Positions 25,085 to 31,737 of a stretch of 34,784 nucleotides of DNA are shown one piece after another. Below the pieces are notes generated by a model. It had not been told where the DNA came from. It ran no database searches and was given only the letters and a program-made list of their open reading frames with translations. Numbering within the stretch: position 1 is the first letter of the stretch; every line of letters starts with the position of its first letter. The stretch lies in contig JALHRB010000041.1 of assembly GCA_022841665.1 (NCBI GenBank), forward strand, positions 1-34,784. The letters run 5' to 3'. The position numbers and the translations under genes were made by a program. Source of the DNA: Pseudolabrys sp. GTDB lineage: Bacteria > Pseudomonadota > Alphaproteobacteria > Rhizobiales > Xanthobacteraceae.

Positions 25085-25511
25085 CGTGGGTCAATTCCGT
25101 GAGCTTGTCGCGAACCTCAGCCAAACCAGCCAAGCCCAGCACCATCGGCGCTGCCCGCGTCGGGATCGCCAGCACCTTCGCCCGGACGCCGTCGCACACA
25201 GCGCCGACAACCGCCTCCAAGTCCTCGGCCAGCACCGTCTCGCCGCGCATCTGGTCGTTAAGCATCTCGCGGGCCTCGGCCTGCGCCGTCACCAAACGGA
25301 TGCGGGCCGCGTCGAGCGACTGCCCGCCACCCCCGTCACCAGCCTGTTCGCCTAGGGCCTGCACGCCGGCCTTGAGGATCGCCCTCAGGTCAATGCGCCC
25401 GCCCGGCGTCACCGGCAGCCGCCCCGCCTGACGCTTGCCCGCAATCACCCTTTCGGATGTGCCTAGGGCCTGCGCTAGTTCGCCGCTGGTTGCCTCAAGT
25501 TGGAGGGGCAT
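24939..25511 (-). CDS. Terminase small subunit (Nu1-like)
   Basis: This 190-aa protein starts MPLQLEATSGELAQALGTSERVIAGKRQAGRLPV, a winged-helix DNA-recognition domain of the Nu1 type. A helical oligomerisation region follows (LDAARIRLVTAQAEAREMLNDQMRGE, then VLAEDLEAVVGAVCDGVRAKVLAIP), a pattern shared with many small terminases and Nu1-like phage proteins. The C-terminal 35 residues are Ala/Arg-rich. ATG 25511 has AGGGGA about 5 bases upstream; the longer frame to 25634 has no support. It should bind the packaging initiation site, often close to this gene. I could not locate that site. Confidence 0.82.
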   Translation of the reverse strand: MPLQLEATSGELAQALGTSERVIAGKRQAGRLPVTPGGRIDLRAILKAGVQALGEQAGDGGGGQSLDAARIRLVTAQAEAREMLNDQMRGETVLAEDLEAVVGAVCDGVRAKVLAIPTRAAPMVLGLAGLAEVRDKLTELTHDACSDLAAGEIVSTVHDRARRRAGRSASGDAASPADGAATAADGEPMG

Positions 25512-25712
25512 GATGTCCCCTAGGATACCTTGGCCACTAGCAATGTAACGCGGCCTGAACCACTGCAACCCAAGGTTGCCAGGAAGGACCCGCGAAAACG
25601 CATGCGCGAAGGCGCCCCCTCGCGTCTGGCGCATGGGGACGCTGGGCTAGGCGCAACTATGAAGGATGCACACCCGATTGCACAAATCCCGGAGACTGTC
25701 AACACTAGGCTG
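25512..25712 (-). promoter_or_regulatory. Gap before terminase genes, possible late promoter
   Basis: This 201-base region separates the small-gene block from the packaging genes and is one of the longest gaps without a gene. On the minus strand TTGACA (25702-25697) is followed after 17 bases by AATCGG, a poor -10. Promoters of high-GC alphaproteobacteria often have weak -10 boxes, so this is only suggestive. The region may also hold the cos or pac site. No strong hairpin is seen. Confidence 0.3.
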
Positions 25713-26213
25713 TCAGCACTCATTGTCCACCATCCCCCAATGTTCGGCTAGGCGACGGATGGCGCTGGCGATGCGGCCCAGGGTGATCTCTTCGCGCTCG
25801 GCTCTGCGCCTGGCGATCTCGGCCACGGGGAGGCAGTCGCGAACGAACAGGCGGAGGAGGATGGTCCCGCTAATGCCAACTGCCTGATGGGCGTTGCGTA
25901 GGGATGCAGAGGCTTGAACCTGCGACATGGCAGGGTGCCCACGTGCCCAGGGTGGGGAGGCTATGGCGATGCCGTCCTGTGACTTAGCCCCTAGTTCCGC
26001 CTCGCACGTGATGGCGTATCGGTCGCAGGCTTCCCGTTCCTCGCTGGACAGGCGGCCCTTGCGCTGTAGCGCCACATAGGGCGGCGTATGCATAGCGCGG
26101 CGGATGGTGCGGTTAGGTGCGCCGGGGTCTGGCGCGTCCACCACGGCCACGTCGCCGCGCTTGATCCGCAGCGCCGGGCCGTAGTCGCCGATCGGCTGGG
26201 TAGACGCTCGCAT
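25713..26213 (-). CDS. Possible late transcription regulator, unknown family
   Basis: This 166-aa basic protein sits directly before the terminase genes, where many phages place Q-, RinA- or ArpU-type late activators. Residues about 112-160 (VGISGTILLRLFVRDCLPVAEIARRRAEREEITLGRIASAIRRLAEHW) have the helix pattern of a DNA-binding region, with 'PVAEIARRR' like an HTH. The middle part has LSSEEREACDRYAI, also helical. I do not recognise the family with certainty. ATG 26213 is chosen because an upstream extension reads through the small gene before it. Function is inferred from place and the HTH-like segment. Confidence 0.5.
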   Translation of the reverse strand: MRASTQPIGDYGPALRIKRGDVAVVDAPDPGAPNRTIRRAMHTPPYVALQRKGRLSSEEREACDRYAITCEAELGAKSQDGIAIASPPWARGHPAMSQVQASASLRNAHQAVGISGTILLRLFVRDCLPVAEIARRRAEREEITLGRIASAIRRLAEHWGMVDNEC

Positions 26214-26239
26214 GGGCTCGGCCTTTCGCTTGCGGCGGG

Positions 26240-26338
26240 TCAAAGGGCGCCTCGGATAAATTCCAGCGCCACCCACCAGCCGATCCACAGCGCGGCGAAG
26301 ATGGCGACCGCGCTGCATGCTGTGCGCAGCGGGCTCAT
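26240..26338 (-). CDS. 32-aa single-TM peptide
   Basis: The frame starts in an ATGA overlap with the upstream gene (26335-26338) and stops at 26240. It reads MSPLRTACSAVAIFAALWIG and continues with WWVALEFIRGAL, one clear transmembrane segment (about 8-27) with basic residues outside. The overlap and the hydrophobic pattern favour a real gene despite its size. Role unknown. Confidence 0.45.
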   Translation of the reverse strand: MSPLRTACSAVAIFAALWIGWWVALEFIRGAL

Positions 26339-26568
26339 CCCCGGTAATCCCACCCACCTGCGGCCACGTCGGGCGGCGGGTCGGGGATGGGGAGGCAGAG
26401 AATGTCGGCGGCGCAGTCTTTGGCTTCGTCACGCATGGAGTTGGGGCCTCCGTCGTCAGGTCCGTGCAGGCGCGCCCTCGCCTTGCACGTTTCGGCGCAC
26501 GCCGCCCGCATGGCCTCGCACGCGCGGCGCCACACGTCGCCCTCGCCCGTCGTCAGATCAGCGCGCAT
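26335..26568 (-). CDS. Small phage protein, unknown
   Basis: This 77-aa protein (MRADLTTGEGDVWRRACEAM...) has a helical N-terminal half with three cysteines (ACEAMRAACAETCKA) and a Pro-rich acidic end (CLPIPDPPPDVAAGG). It overlaps the preceding 53-aa gene by one base (TGATG) and the following 32-aa gene by four (ATGA). No family recognised. Confidence 0.5.
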   Translation of the reverse strand: MRADLTTGEGDVWRRACEAMRAACAETCKARARLHGPDDGGPNSMRDEAKDCAADILCLPIPDPPPDVAAGGWDYRG

Positions 26569-26729
26569 CACCACCACCCCATCCAGCGGCCGAGCCACGC
26601 AAGCGGCCATGTCGCGAAGCCAAAGCCGGCGATGTCCGCAAACCCGATGCGCGGGCGCGTCCACCAGTTATGGACCTTGCGCAAGTCGCCCATGACCTCG
26701 GCAGCTAGGCGCTGGTCGATGTCGTCCAT
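26568..26729 (-). CDS. Trp-rich 53-aa membrane-like peptide
   Basis: It starts MDDIDQRLAAEVMGDLRKVH and ends with a hydrophobic, Trp-rich segment (FADIAGFGFATWPLAWL, GRWMGWW) that could lie in a membrane. GGAGGGAG lies 5 bases before the ATG, a very good site. It stops in a TGATG overlap with the next gene. Two possible small membrane peptides so close together (with 26240-26338) might be lysis- or superinfection-related, but nothing shows this directly. Confidence 0.5.
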   Translation of the reverse strand: MDDIDQRLAAEVMGDLRKVHNWWTRPRIGFADIAGFGFATWPLAWLGRWMGWW

Positions 26730-26820
26730 CACTCTCCCTCCGGTTCGTGCGTCGGCATCGCGTTAGCGGCCAGCACCCCAAGGCCATCTGGCGCCCCGCA
26801 CAGGCCGCCGCGCGCGTCAT
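26668..26820 (-). CDS. Doubtful 50-aa ORF
   Basis: An ATGA overlap with the zinc-ribbon gene (26817-26820) opens a 50-codon frame (MTRAAACAGRQ...), Arg- and Cys-rich, that overlaps the next gene by 62 bases in another frame. The composition looks like out-of-frame GC-rich DNA. It may only serve to carry ribosomes towards the strong start at 26729. Confidence 0.2.
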   Translation of the reverse strand: MTRAAACAGRQMALGCWPLTRCRRTNRRESDGRHRPAPSCRGHGRLAQGP

Positions 26821-27047
26821 TCGGTGACGTGGTCATAGCGCAACTCCCCGAACGCGACGCTGATTTCGACGGGCGGCTCGCAGGCCGCGCAGATGAGGGC
26901 CGCGACGAACGGCTTTGCCGGCAGGCCCCGGCAGACGACGGCGAACTCGTCGCCGTGGCATTTCGGGCAGCCGAGAAAGCCCGCGTCTTCGCCGCCGTTG
27001 CGCACGCGGTATGCGTCCAGGTTTACGATCTTGCCTTGGTTCGCCAT
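26817..27047 (-). CDS. Small zinc-ribbon protein
   Basis: This 76-aa protein has CPKC (27-30) and CAAC (53-56), a treble-clef or ribbon-type zinc site, with VNLDAYRVRNGGEDAGF before it. It begins in a TGATG overlap with the gene upstream. Such proteins are common in phage early regions and bind nucleic acid or proteins. The specific role is unknown. Confidence 0.6.
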   Translation of the reverse strand: MANQGKIVNLDAYRVRNGGEDAGFLGCPKCHGDEFAVVCRGLPAKPFVAALICAACEPPVEISVAFGELRYDHVTE

Positions 27048-27241
27048 CACCCGTTCTCCCCATCGGCCCAACGTTCCAGCATTTCGCGCGCCTCGCCCTC
27101 GCGGTTGCTGCGGATTAGGTGGCCGGCGGTCGCCATCGGCAGGCCGGCGGCGCATGCGTCGGCCAGCAACACGAGCGCGGCCTTCTGGTAGTCCGTGAGC
27201 AGCAGCAGCACGGCGCGGGCTGCGTATTCCAGCGGCGTCAT
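27047..27241 (-). CDS. Small helical protein, unknown
   Basis: This 64-aa protein is Leu/Ala-rich and helical: YAARAVLLLLTDYQKAALVLLADAC and AGHLIRSNREGEAREMLERWAD. It starts in an ATGA overlap (27238-27241). It looks soluble and amphipathic rather than membrane-spanning. It could be a small DNA mimic or partner protein; no family is recognised. Confidence 0.5.
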   Translation of the reverse strand: MTPLEYAARAVLLLLTDYQKAALVLLADACAAGLPMATAGHLIRSNREGEAREMLERWADGENG

Positions 27242-27780
27242 GCATCCGCCCCCATGAGTTCGGGGTAATTCTCGGGCTGTAGGTTCGGCCCGAGGTCATC
27301 GCGCGGCACTTGCCCAACCGGCGGCAGGCGAGGCGGCATGATGTCGGCGCCGGGGAACATATCCTTGATGTCCGACACCAGCGGGATTGCCCGGATGAGC
27401 GTGGCGATCTCGGCGACGGTCCACACGCTGTAGTGGCGCCGCTTGTCCGCCACGGCGCGCAGTTCCAGCGCCTGCTTGTGCGTGGCGTCCAGGGCGACGG
27501 CGAACACCTTGCCCTTGTCCCACTCGGCTTCGGCAACGGCGCCCGGCAGCGGCTCGTGGCCGCGGGCGCGGGCGTCTGCCGCCATCGCTTGCCAGCCGCG
27601 TGCGATGGACGCCCGGACTTCTTCCCAGGTCTTGCCAGCGGGCGGGTAGTCCGCCGCCAGCAGGTCCAGGGCGCCCTGGAACCTCGCCGCCAGGTCCGGC
27701 GAGACGATCAGCGGCAGGCGGTTGATGCCCCATTCCCGCTCGTGCTTGTTCGCGATGAGGTCGAGTTCGGCGGGGGTCAT
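27238..27780 (-). CDS. Phage protein of unknown function
   Basis: This 180-aa protein starts MTPAELDLIANKHEREWGIN and ends in a Pro-rich part (DIMPPRLPPVGQVPRDDLGPN). The middle is helical (TWEEVRASIARGWQAMAADARARG, HYSVWTVAEIATLIRAIPLV). It follows the iteron-bearing 55-aa ORF in ATGA overlap, so it belongs to the replication message. It may be a helicase partner, but only the position suggests it. Confidence 0.5.
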   Translation of the reverse strand: MTPAELDLIANKHEREWGINRLPLIVSPDLAARFQGALDLLAADYPPAGKTWEEVRASIARGWQAMAADARARGHEPLPGAVAEAEWDKGKVFAVALDATHKQALELRAVADKRRHYSVWTVAEIATLIRAIPLVSDIKDMFPGADIMPPRLPPVGQVPRDDLGPNLQPENYPELMGADA

Positions 27781-27944
27781 CTGGCGATGTCCAGGCCCGT
27801 AGCGGGACGGGACAAACGGGTAATCGCCAAAGGGCGATTAACCCGATTTCTGTCCCGCGTCAACCCGCCACTAATGGCCCCGGGACATACCGGGACATGT
27901 CCCGCCAATGTCCCGCATGTCCCGCTAAATTGCCGATTGTTCAT
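27777..27944 (-). CDS. 55-aa ORF spanning the iteron cluster
   Basis: The frame opens in an ATGA overlap with the helicase gene stop (27941-27944) and closes in an ATGA overlap with the next gene (27777-27780). The product (MNNRQFSGTCGTLAGHVPVC...) has segments encoded by the GGGACAT repeats. Both exact junctions favour translation, but the peptide looks unstructured, and its main job may be to couple translation across a DNA element. Confidence 0.4.
   Translation of the reverse strand: MNNRQFSGTCGTLAGHVPVCPGAISGGLTRDRNRVNRPLAITRLSRPATGLDIAR
27802..27925. repeat. Iteron cluster 2, ATGTCCCGC in both orientations
   Basis: Plus-strand copies of (A/C)TGTCCCGC lie at 27850, 27897, 27908 and 27917; reverse copies CGGGACAT lie at 27881 and 27891, and weaker GGGAC words at 27804 and 27810. 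Two facing copies form a perfect 14-base palindrome at 27891-27904. With cluster 1 about 200 bases away, this resembles an iteron-type replication origin or a multi-site operator. Confidence 0.65.
27817..27845. terminator. 12-bp hairpin next to the iterons
   Basis: CGGGTAATCGCC (27817-27828) pairs with GGCGATTAACCCG (27833-27845) around AAAG, with one bulged base. On the minus strand it is followed by TTT only. It may be a weak terminator for the replication message or a structural part of the putative origin. Confidence 0.4.
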
Positions 27945-30100
27945 GTTCTTGTTGCCTCCTCTGTCAGCCACGCTTTGTCATTGAAAACAGCAACTTGGCC
28001 GGCAGAGCGCAGCGCGCTGACAGCACGTTGGAACGCTTTCCGCTTGGCTTCGGGGCTGTCGGCGTGGCTGCGCGCGTAAAATTCCTGGCGCCACAAATCG
28101 ACTGGGACGGCCCGGACATTTGGAGGAATGTCCCGCAAATGTCCCGCTGATGTCCCGCTATGTCCCGCTGTTGTCCCGCTCGCGATGATGGCTTCGCAGA
28201 GGGCGTCGAAGGCGATGCGCGCCCCTTCCGGAATGCGGGCGGGGCATGCCGATACGGCGGCGTCAGAAGCCTCCACAACGCAGCTTGTGACCGGCTTGCC
28301 GCGGCGGTTCTTCCCTAGCTCCACTTGGCGCAGCGTAAAGACGAAGTTGCCTTCGATCTCTAACTCTCGCTGTTTGGTGACCTTCGCGACGGAGGGGCTA
28401 TCGTTGTCGGCGCGGCTGATCTCGATCTCGGTATCGGTCGCGGCGCGCAGCAGGCTATGGCCGCGGGCGCCCTGCGCCTGGTCTTTCCCCGAGTGATGGA
28501 TGAAGCAGATATGCGCCTTGAGCGCCTGCCGGATGTAATCGGCGCTGGCGACAAGGGCGCCCATGTCATCGGGGGCATTCTCGTTTCCGCCGGCCAGCGC
28601 CCTGGACAGGGTGTCTATGACGATCAGCTTGACCGGCACGCCCATGTGTTCGGCCGCCGCCTTGACGGCTTCCACGAGCCTTTCGCGGTCAGCGTTGGGG
28701 TCTAAAAGGTTGATGGCGACAGGCACCACGGCAAACGGCACCTCGACGCCTTCTGGGCCGTGCTCCCGCTTGAAGGCGGCAATCCGGTTGCTGATGCCGT
28801 GGCCGCCCTCCAGCGCGCAGTAAACCACGCCGCCGGGCTCAATCTCTTTCCCACGCCACGCCCGGCCCGTCGCCACATGCATGGCGAGGTCGGTCATGAA
28901 GAAGGTTTTGCCGCAGTTGGACGGGCCATAGACCACAGACATGGCCGTCTCGATCAGCAGCCCCTCAACGAAGTCTGCCGCGTCCAGATTGGCCTTGATG
29001 TCCTCGAAGAAGATGAGCGGAAGGGGCGACACCGGCCCCTCAGGCTTTCCCGGCAGCACCTCGCCCGTCTCCGGGTCTATGCTGAAGGTCTGCCGCGACA
29101 TGATGCCGAACGGATCGCGCTGCGGCGCGGCCTGGCGCTCGGCCACCTCCCGCGGCGCGGCCTTGCCGTCATCAAACGCCTTGCGCAGCGTCCGTTGAGC
29201 GTGGCCGTAGTCTTCGCAGCGGTGCCGGATATCGGCCAGCGCGCCAGACAGGGCGGCGAAGGCCGGCGCCTCGGCCAGATGCCCGCCGGAGACCAGGCCG
29301 CCGATGCTGTATGCCGCCTTGTTGAGTGCGTGATGCTTGCCGCCCTCGCCAGCGTTGCGGATGGCGTTGCATTCCGCCTCCATCGCCGACACGCCATAGC
29401 GCGAGCCGTCGCCGTCATAACGGAAAGGCGCGGCATAGGCTGGCGCCGGTGTGGGCTCGGCCTTCTTGCGCTCGGGCCGGCCGATGGCTTCGCCGTCCAG
29501 ATCAGGGCAGAGGTCTATGGCCCGCCCTTCGACGGGGATAACCTCATGGGCGGTGGAACCGTGCAGCGCGCCGAAATAGTAGGACTGCGACAGCGTAAAG
29601 CTTTCCGCCGCTAGCGCGCCCAGGAACAGCCCGTTGACCCGCGCCATGAGCCGCGCCCGGTCGGCGGGCGGCAGGCTTTCGCTGGTCGGGCACAGCACGC
29701 GCCAGCGTGGCGCGTCGGCGCGGTGCGAAGGGCTGGTGTATAGGATGGCGGCGACGTCGGCATTGCCGAGGATGCGGCGGGCACGCTCTAGCGTGATGTC
29801 CTCGCCGTCGTAGTCGGCTTCGATGCCGTTGATCTCGATCATGTTCGCGTCGTGGCGAAAGCTGCCGCGCAGGCTTTGCGCTTCTCCGAACGTCGCCAGC
29901 TTTACCCACGGCAACGCGGCCTTATCCGCGGCGCGGGTGTCGCGCAGGTTCGGGATGATGGCGCGGAGGGACAGGGTTCGGGGGTGCTTGCGATCGGCCG
30001 CAGCGCCCTCGAAGAAGGTCATAGCCAACGGCCGATCGAGGGCAGACGCACCTAGGGCGTTGCTTGCCGTGGCCTGCGTATTCGATAGGCTGTCTGGCAT
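27941..30100 (-). CDS. Replicative primase-helicase (PrimPol-like + RepA/AAA)
   Basis: This 719-aa protein should unwind and probably prime phage DNA. Residues 25-200 resemble a PrimPol-type domain: GIEADYDGED (about 93-101) with catalytic acidic residues and LYTSPSHRADAPRWRVLCP (about 120-138). Residues about 380-560 are a RecA-like helicase: VYGPSNCGKTFF (Walker A, about 390-401), VVYCALEGGHGISNR, KLIVIDTLSRALAGGNENAPDDMG (Walker B, about 491-513) and FIHHSGKDQAQGARG, as in hexameric RepA-type helicases. The C-terminal part (about 628-719) looks like a winged helix, and its reading frame carries iteron cluster 1. ATG 30100 is used; a TTG 3 bases upstream is possible. Confidence 0.8.
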   Translation of the reverse strand: MPDSLSNTQATASNALGASALDRPLAMTFFEGAAADRKHPRTLSLRAIIPNLRDTRAADKAALPWVKLATFGEAQSLRGSFRHDANMIEINGIEADYDGEDITLERARRILGNADVAAILYTSPSHRADAPRWRVLCPTSESLPPADRARLMARVNGLFLGALAAESFTLSQSYYFGALHGSTAHEVIPVEGRAIDLCPDLDGEAIGRPERKKAEPTPAPAYAAPFRYDGDGSRYGVSAMEAECNAIRNAGEGGKHHALNKAAYSIGGLVSGGHLAEAPAFAALSGALADIRHRCEDYGHAQRTLRKAFDDGKAAPREVAERQAAPQRDPFGIMSRQTFSIDPETGEVLPGKPEGPVSPLPLIFFEDIKANLDAADFVEGLLIETAMSVVYGPSNCGKTFFMTDLAMHVATGRAWRGKEIEPGGVVYCALEGGHGISNRIAAFKREHGPEGVEVPFAVVPVAINLLDPNADRERLVEAVKAAAEHMGVPVKLIVIDTLSRALAGGNENAPDDMGALVASADYIRQALKAHICFIHHSGKDQAQGARGHSLLRAATDTEIEISRADNDSPSVAKVTKQRELEIEGNFVFTLRQVELGKNRRGKPVTSCVVEASDAAVSACPARIPEGARIAFDALCEAIIASGTTAGHSGTSAGHLRDIPPNVRAVPVDLWRQEFYARSHADSPEAKRKAFQRAVSALRSAGQVAVFNDKAWLTEEATRT
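28128..28179. repeat. Iteron cluster 1, five phased ATGTCCCGC copies
   Basis: Direct plus-strand copies start at 28128, 28139, 28150, 28160 and 28171 (the last begins TTG). Spacing is 11, 11, 10 and 11 bases, one helical turn each, so all sites face the same side of the DNA. They lie inside the 3' end of the helicase gene and encode its TAGHSGTSAGHLRD segment. Lambda likewise has its origin iterons inside O. Confidence 0.75.
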
Positions 30101-30134
30101 CAACGCTTGAGCCTCGCCGGTTAGGCGTTGGTGT

Positions 30135-30175
30135 GCCGGCGCGCGTCTGGCCTGGAAAACGAGGCGCGCGCCGGC
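30135..30175. terminator. Strong GC hairpin before the helicase gene
   Basis: GCCGGCGCGCG (30135-30145) and CGCGCGCCGGC (30165-30175) are perfect complements with a 19-base loop; inner C-G and T-A pairs extend the stem after one wobble. It fills most of the 82-base gap between the SSB-like gene and the helicase start. No U-tract follows on either strand, so it may be an attenuator or RNA-stability element more than an intrinsic terminator. Confidence 0.5.
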
Positions 30176-30182
30176 GGCTAGG

Positions 30183-30926
30183 CTAGAACGGCAGCGGCTC
30201 GGCCATGTCCGCAGTCATGCTTGGCGCCATGCCGTTCGCAGCGACAGGCGCCGCGGCAGGCTCCGGCGGATAGGTCACGGCGTGCTGCTGCACGGGCGGC
30301 CGGGTGCCAGGCGCCGGGCAGGTGCGGTCGCCGAAGATCGCCGGGCGGTCGATCCACTGGACGATCTTCCACTCGGGCGCGTAGTTCTTGGTCGTGCCGT
30401 GCTTGCCGCTCGTCTCCAGCGTCTTCGTGCTGGCGTGCTGCACGACGGGGATCAGCCCCCGCGCAGCCTCCGGCGCGGCGCTGAACGCCTTGTAGAGTTC
30501 TTCCATCGTGGCGAGCACGCCCTTCGCCGTGTGCGCGAAGTAGCGCGGCTCTGCGTCGCCGAAGACCTTGCCTGCCAGCTTGATGCGGAAGCCCGGCAGG
30601 AACGCCTTGCGGGCCGCCTCGCCCTGCTTGGCCGGCGTCGTCATCTCCTGCGGCTGCGGCGGATAGACCGTCGCATCGCCTACGAACGGCACCAGGATGA
30701 AAGCCGGCGGCGAGGCGAACTTGATGTAGCCGGCTTCCATCGAACCGAAGTCGAAGGCTGCCGTGAGCCCGCGGTAGGGCTCGCCCGCGTTGTCGCCCCA
30801 GCGGCCGTCTTCGCCCTGGACGCGATCCACGTTGGTGAAGAAGCCCGACCGCGCGTCATACTGCACGCGGGCGAGGAAGGAACCGCTGTCAGTGCCGGCG
30901 GTGCTGCCGGGGATGCCGAAAGCCAT
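30183..30926 (-). CDS. Possible ssDNA-binding protein
   Basis: This 247-aa protein starts MAFGIPGSTAGTDSGSFLARV and has a beta-rich core (SGFFTNVDRVQG, AGYIKFASPPAFILVPF, RIKLAGKVFGDAEPRYF, EWKIVQWIDRPAIFG). The last 60 residues are Pro/Ala-rich and flexible, ending DMAEPLPF. A flexible tail ending in acidic residues and PF is the partner-binding tip of SSB proteins. It lies directly before the helicase gene, which suits such a role. AAAGG lies about 10 bases before the ATG. I do not see a clear OB-fold signature, so this remains a suggestion. Confidence 0.45.
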   Translation of the reverse strand: MAFGIPGSTAGTDSGSFLARVQYDARSGFFTNVDRVQGEDGRWGDNAGEPYRGLTAAFDFGSMEAGYIKFASPPAFILVPFVGDATVYPPQPQEMTTPAKQGEAARKAFLPGFRIKLAGKVFGDAEPRYFAHTAKGVLATMEELYKAFSAAPEAARGLIPVVQHASTKTLETSGKHGTTKNYAPEWKIVQWIDRPAIFGDRTCPAPGTRPPVQQHAVTYPPEPAAAPVAANGMAPSMTADMAEPLPF

Positions 30927-30944
30927 TGTCTCAACCTTTCATCG

Positions 30945-31199
30945 TCACGACAGATTACCGGCGTCGTGTGCCCGGGCTTGCCGCTCGGCGATCATCGCCA
31001 GAGCGGTGCGCTCCACATGCGGCGACATCTCGCGATGCCGCAGCAATTCCATTCGCTTGTGCAGCCGATCGGCCAGCGCCGGCAGCGCGCCGATGTCCGC
31101 TTGCTCGATAGCGATTTCCCACGCTTCCATGCGCACGTCGTCGCCGATCGCGAGCGCGCGCATTGCAGCGTCTGCATCGGGGATGCGTAGGAGGCTCAT
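30945..31199 (-). CDS. Small helical phage protein
   Basis: This 84-aa protein (MSLLRIPDADAAMRALAIGDD...) is almost all helix and charged (RMEAWEIAIEQADIGALPALADRLHKRMELLRHRE). The ATG at 31199 makes an ATGA overlap with the nuclease gene stop. It might be a partner of the nuclease or the SSB-like protein. The family is not recognised. Confidence 0.5.
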   Translation of the reverse strand: MSLLRIPDADAAMRALAIGDDVRMEAWEIAIEQADIGALPALADRLHKRMELLRHREMSPHVERTALAMIAERQARAHDAGNLS

Positions 31200-31537
31200 C
31201 GCGCCATCCCCCATCCCCGCACGGCGGCAACGGCGTCATCCACGCTGCGGACCACGGCGACGCGCAACTGGTCGCGCTCCATGCCTTCGATGTGGTCCAC
31301 CTGCGCGTCGGACAGCCTGCCCTTCGCGGCCTTGACCTCCAGGAACCCGACCTGCCCGCGGGCATCCCAGCAAATCAGGTCCGGGAACCCCGCGACCATG
31401 CCTTCCTGCTTGAGCATGCGGCCGGCGACCAAGGATCGCTTGCCGGCGTTCGGCACATGGCGCGACCGCACGCCGAGCATCGTCAGCGCGGAGCGGATCG
31501 CGATCTGGATGTTGCGTTCGGGGGATGCGCGCTTCAT
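31196..31537 (-). CDS. VRR-NUC domain nuclease
   Basis: This 113-aa protein is a single VRR-NUC fold, a PD-(D/E)XK nuclease type. GFPDLICWD gives Asp53, FLEVKAAKGRLSDAQ gives Glu67-x-Lys69 and Gln79, and the N-terminal helix (ERNIQIAIRSALTMLG) is also typical. Phage versions are thought to process replication or recombination intermediates. It starts in an ATGA overlap with the small HTH gene and ends in one with the next gene, so it belongs to the early message. Confidence 0.85.
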   Translation of the reverse strand: MKRASPERNIQIAIRSALTMLGVRSRHVPNAGKRSLVAGRMLKQEGMVAGFPDLICWDARGQVGFLEVKAAKGRLSDAQVDHIEGMERDQLRVAVVRSVDDAVAAVRGWGMAR

Positions 31538-31737
31538 GCCCCGCGCCTCGCCGCACGCTTAAGCCGCACGCACGACACGCCATAGCGGCCCAGCGTGCAG
31601 TAGAGCGCGCGCTTCTCGATGCCGAGCATGGCGGCGGTGCGCTTGGCGCTAAACCGCAGGATGCACTCGCACACGGCGGTCAGCAGTTCGCGCGACCAGC
31701 GCAGGCGCCGCAGCGGGCGGCCGTCAAAGGTGGTCAT
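31534..31737 (-). CDS. Small HTH-like protein
   Basis: This 67-aa protein (MTTFDGRPLRRLRWSRELLT...) has helices ELLTAVCECILRF, SAKRTAAMLGIE, RALYCTLGRYGV. The last two form a good helix-turn-helix pair ('AKRTAAMLGIEKRALYCTLGRYG'-like, similar to small Fis/resolvase-type HTHs). It is basic (many Arg). The ATG at 31737 overlaps the stop of the GcrA-like gene (ATGA), so the longer frame is rejected. It may bind DNA as a regulator. Confidence 0.55.
   Translation of the reverse strand: MTTFDGRPLRRLRWSRELLTAVCECILRFSAKRTAAMLGIEKRALYCTLGRYGVSCVRLKRAARRGA

Noticed and set aside
28128-28179. CRISPR-like short repeat array
   Set aside because: Units are 9 bases with 1-2 base gaps inside a coding gene; there are no spacers or cas genes.
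30135-30175. Firm intrinsic terminator
   Set aside because: The stem is strong, but there is no U-tract on either strand, so it is kept only as a possible attenuator.
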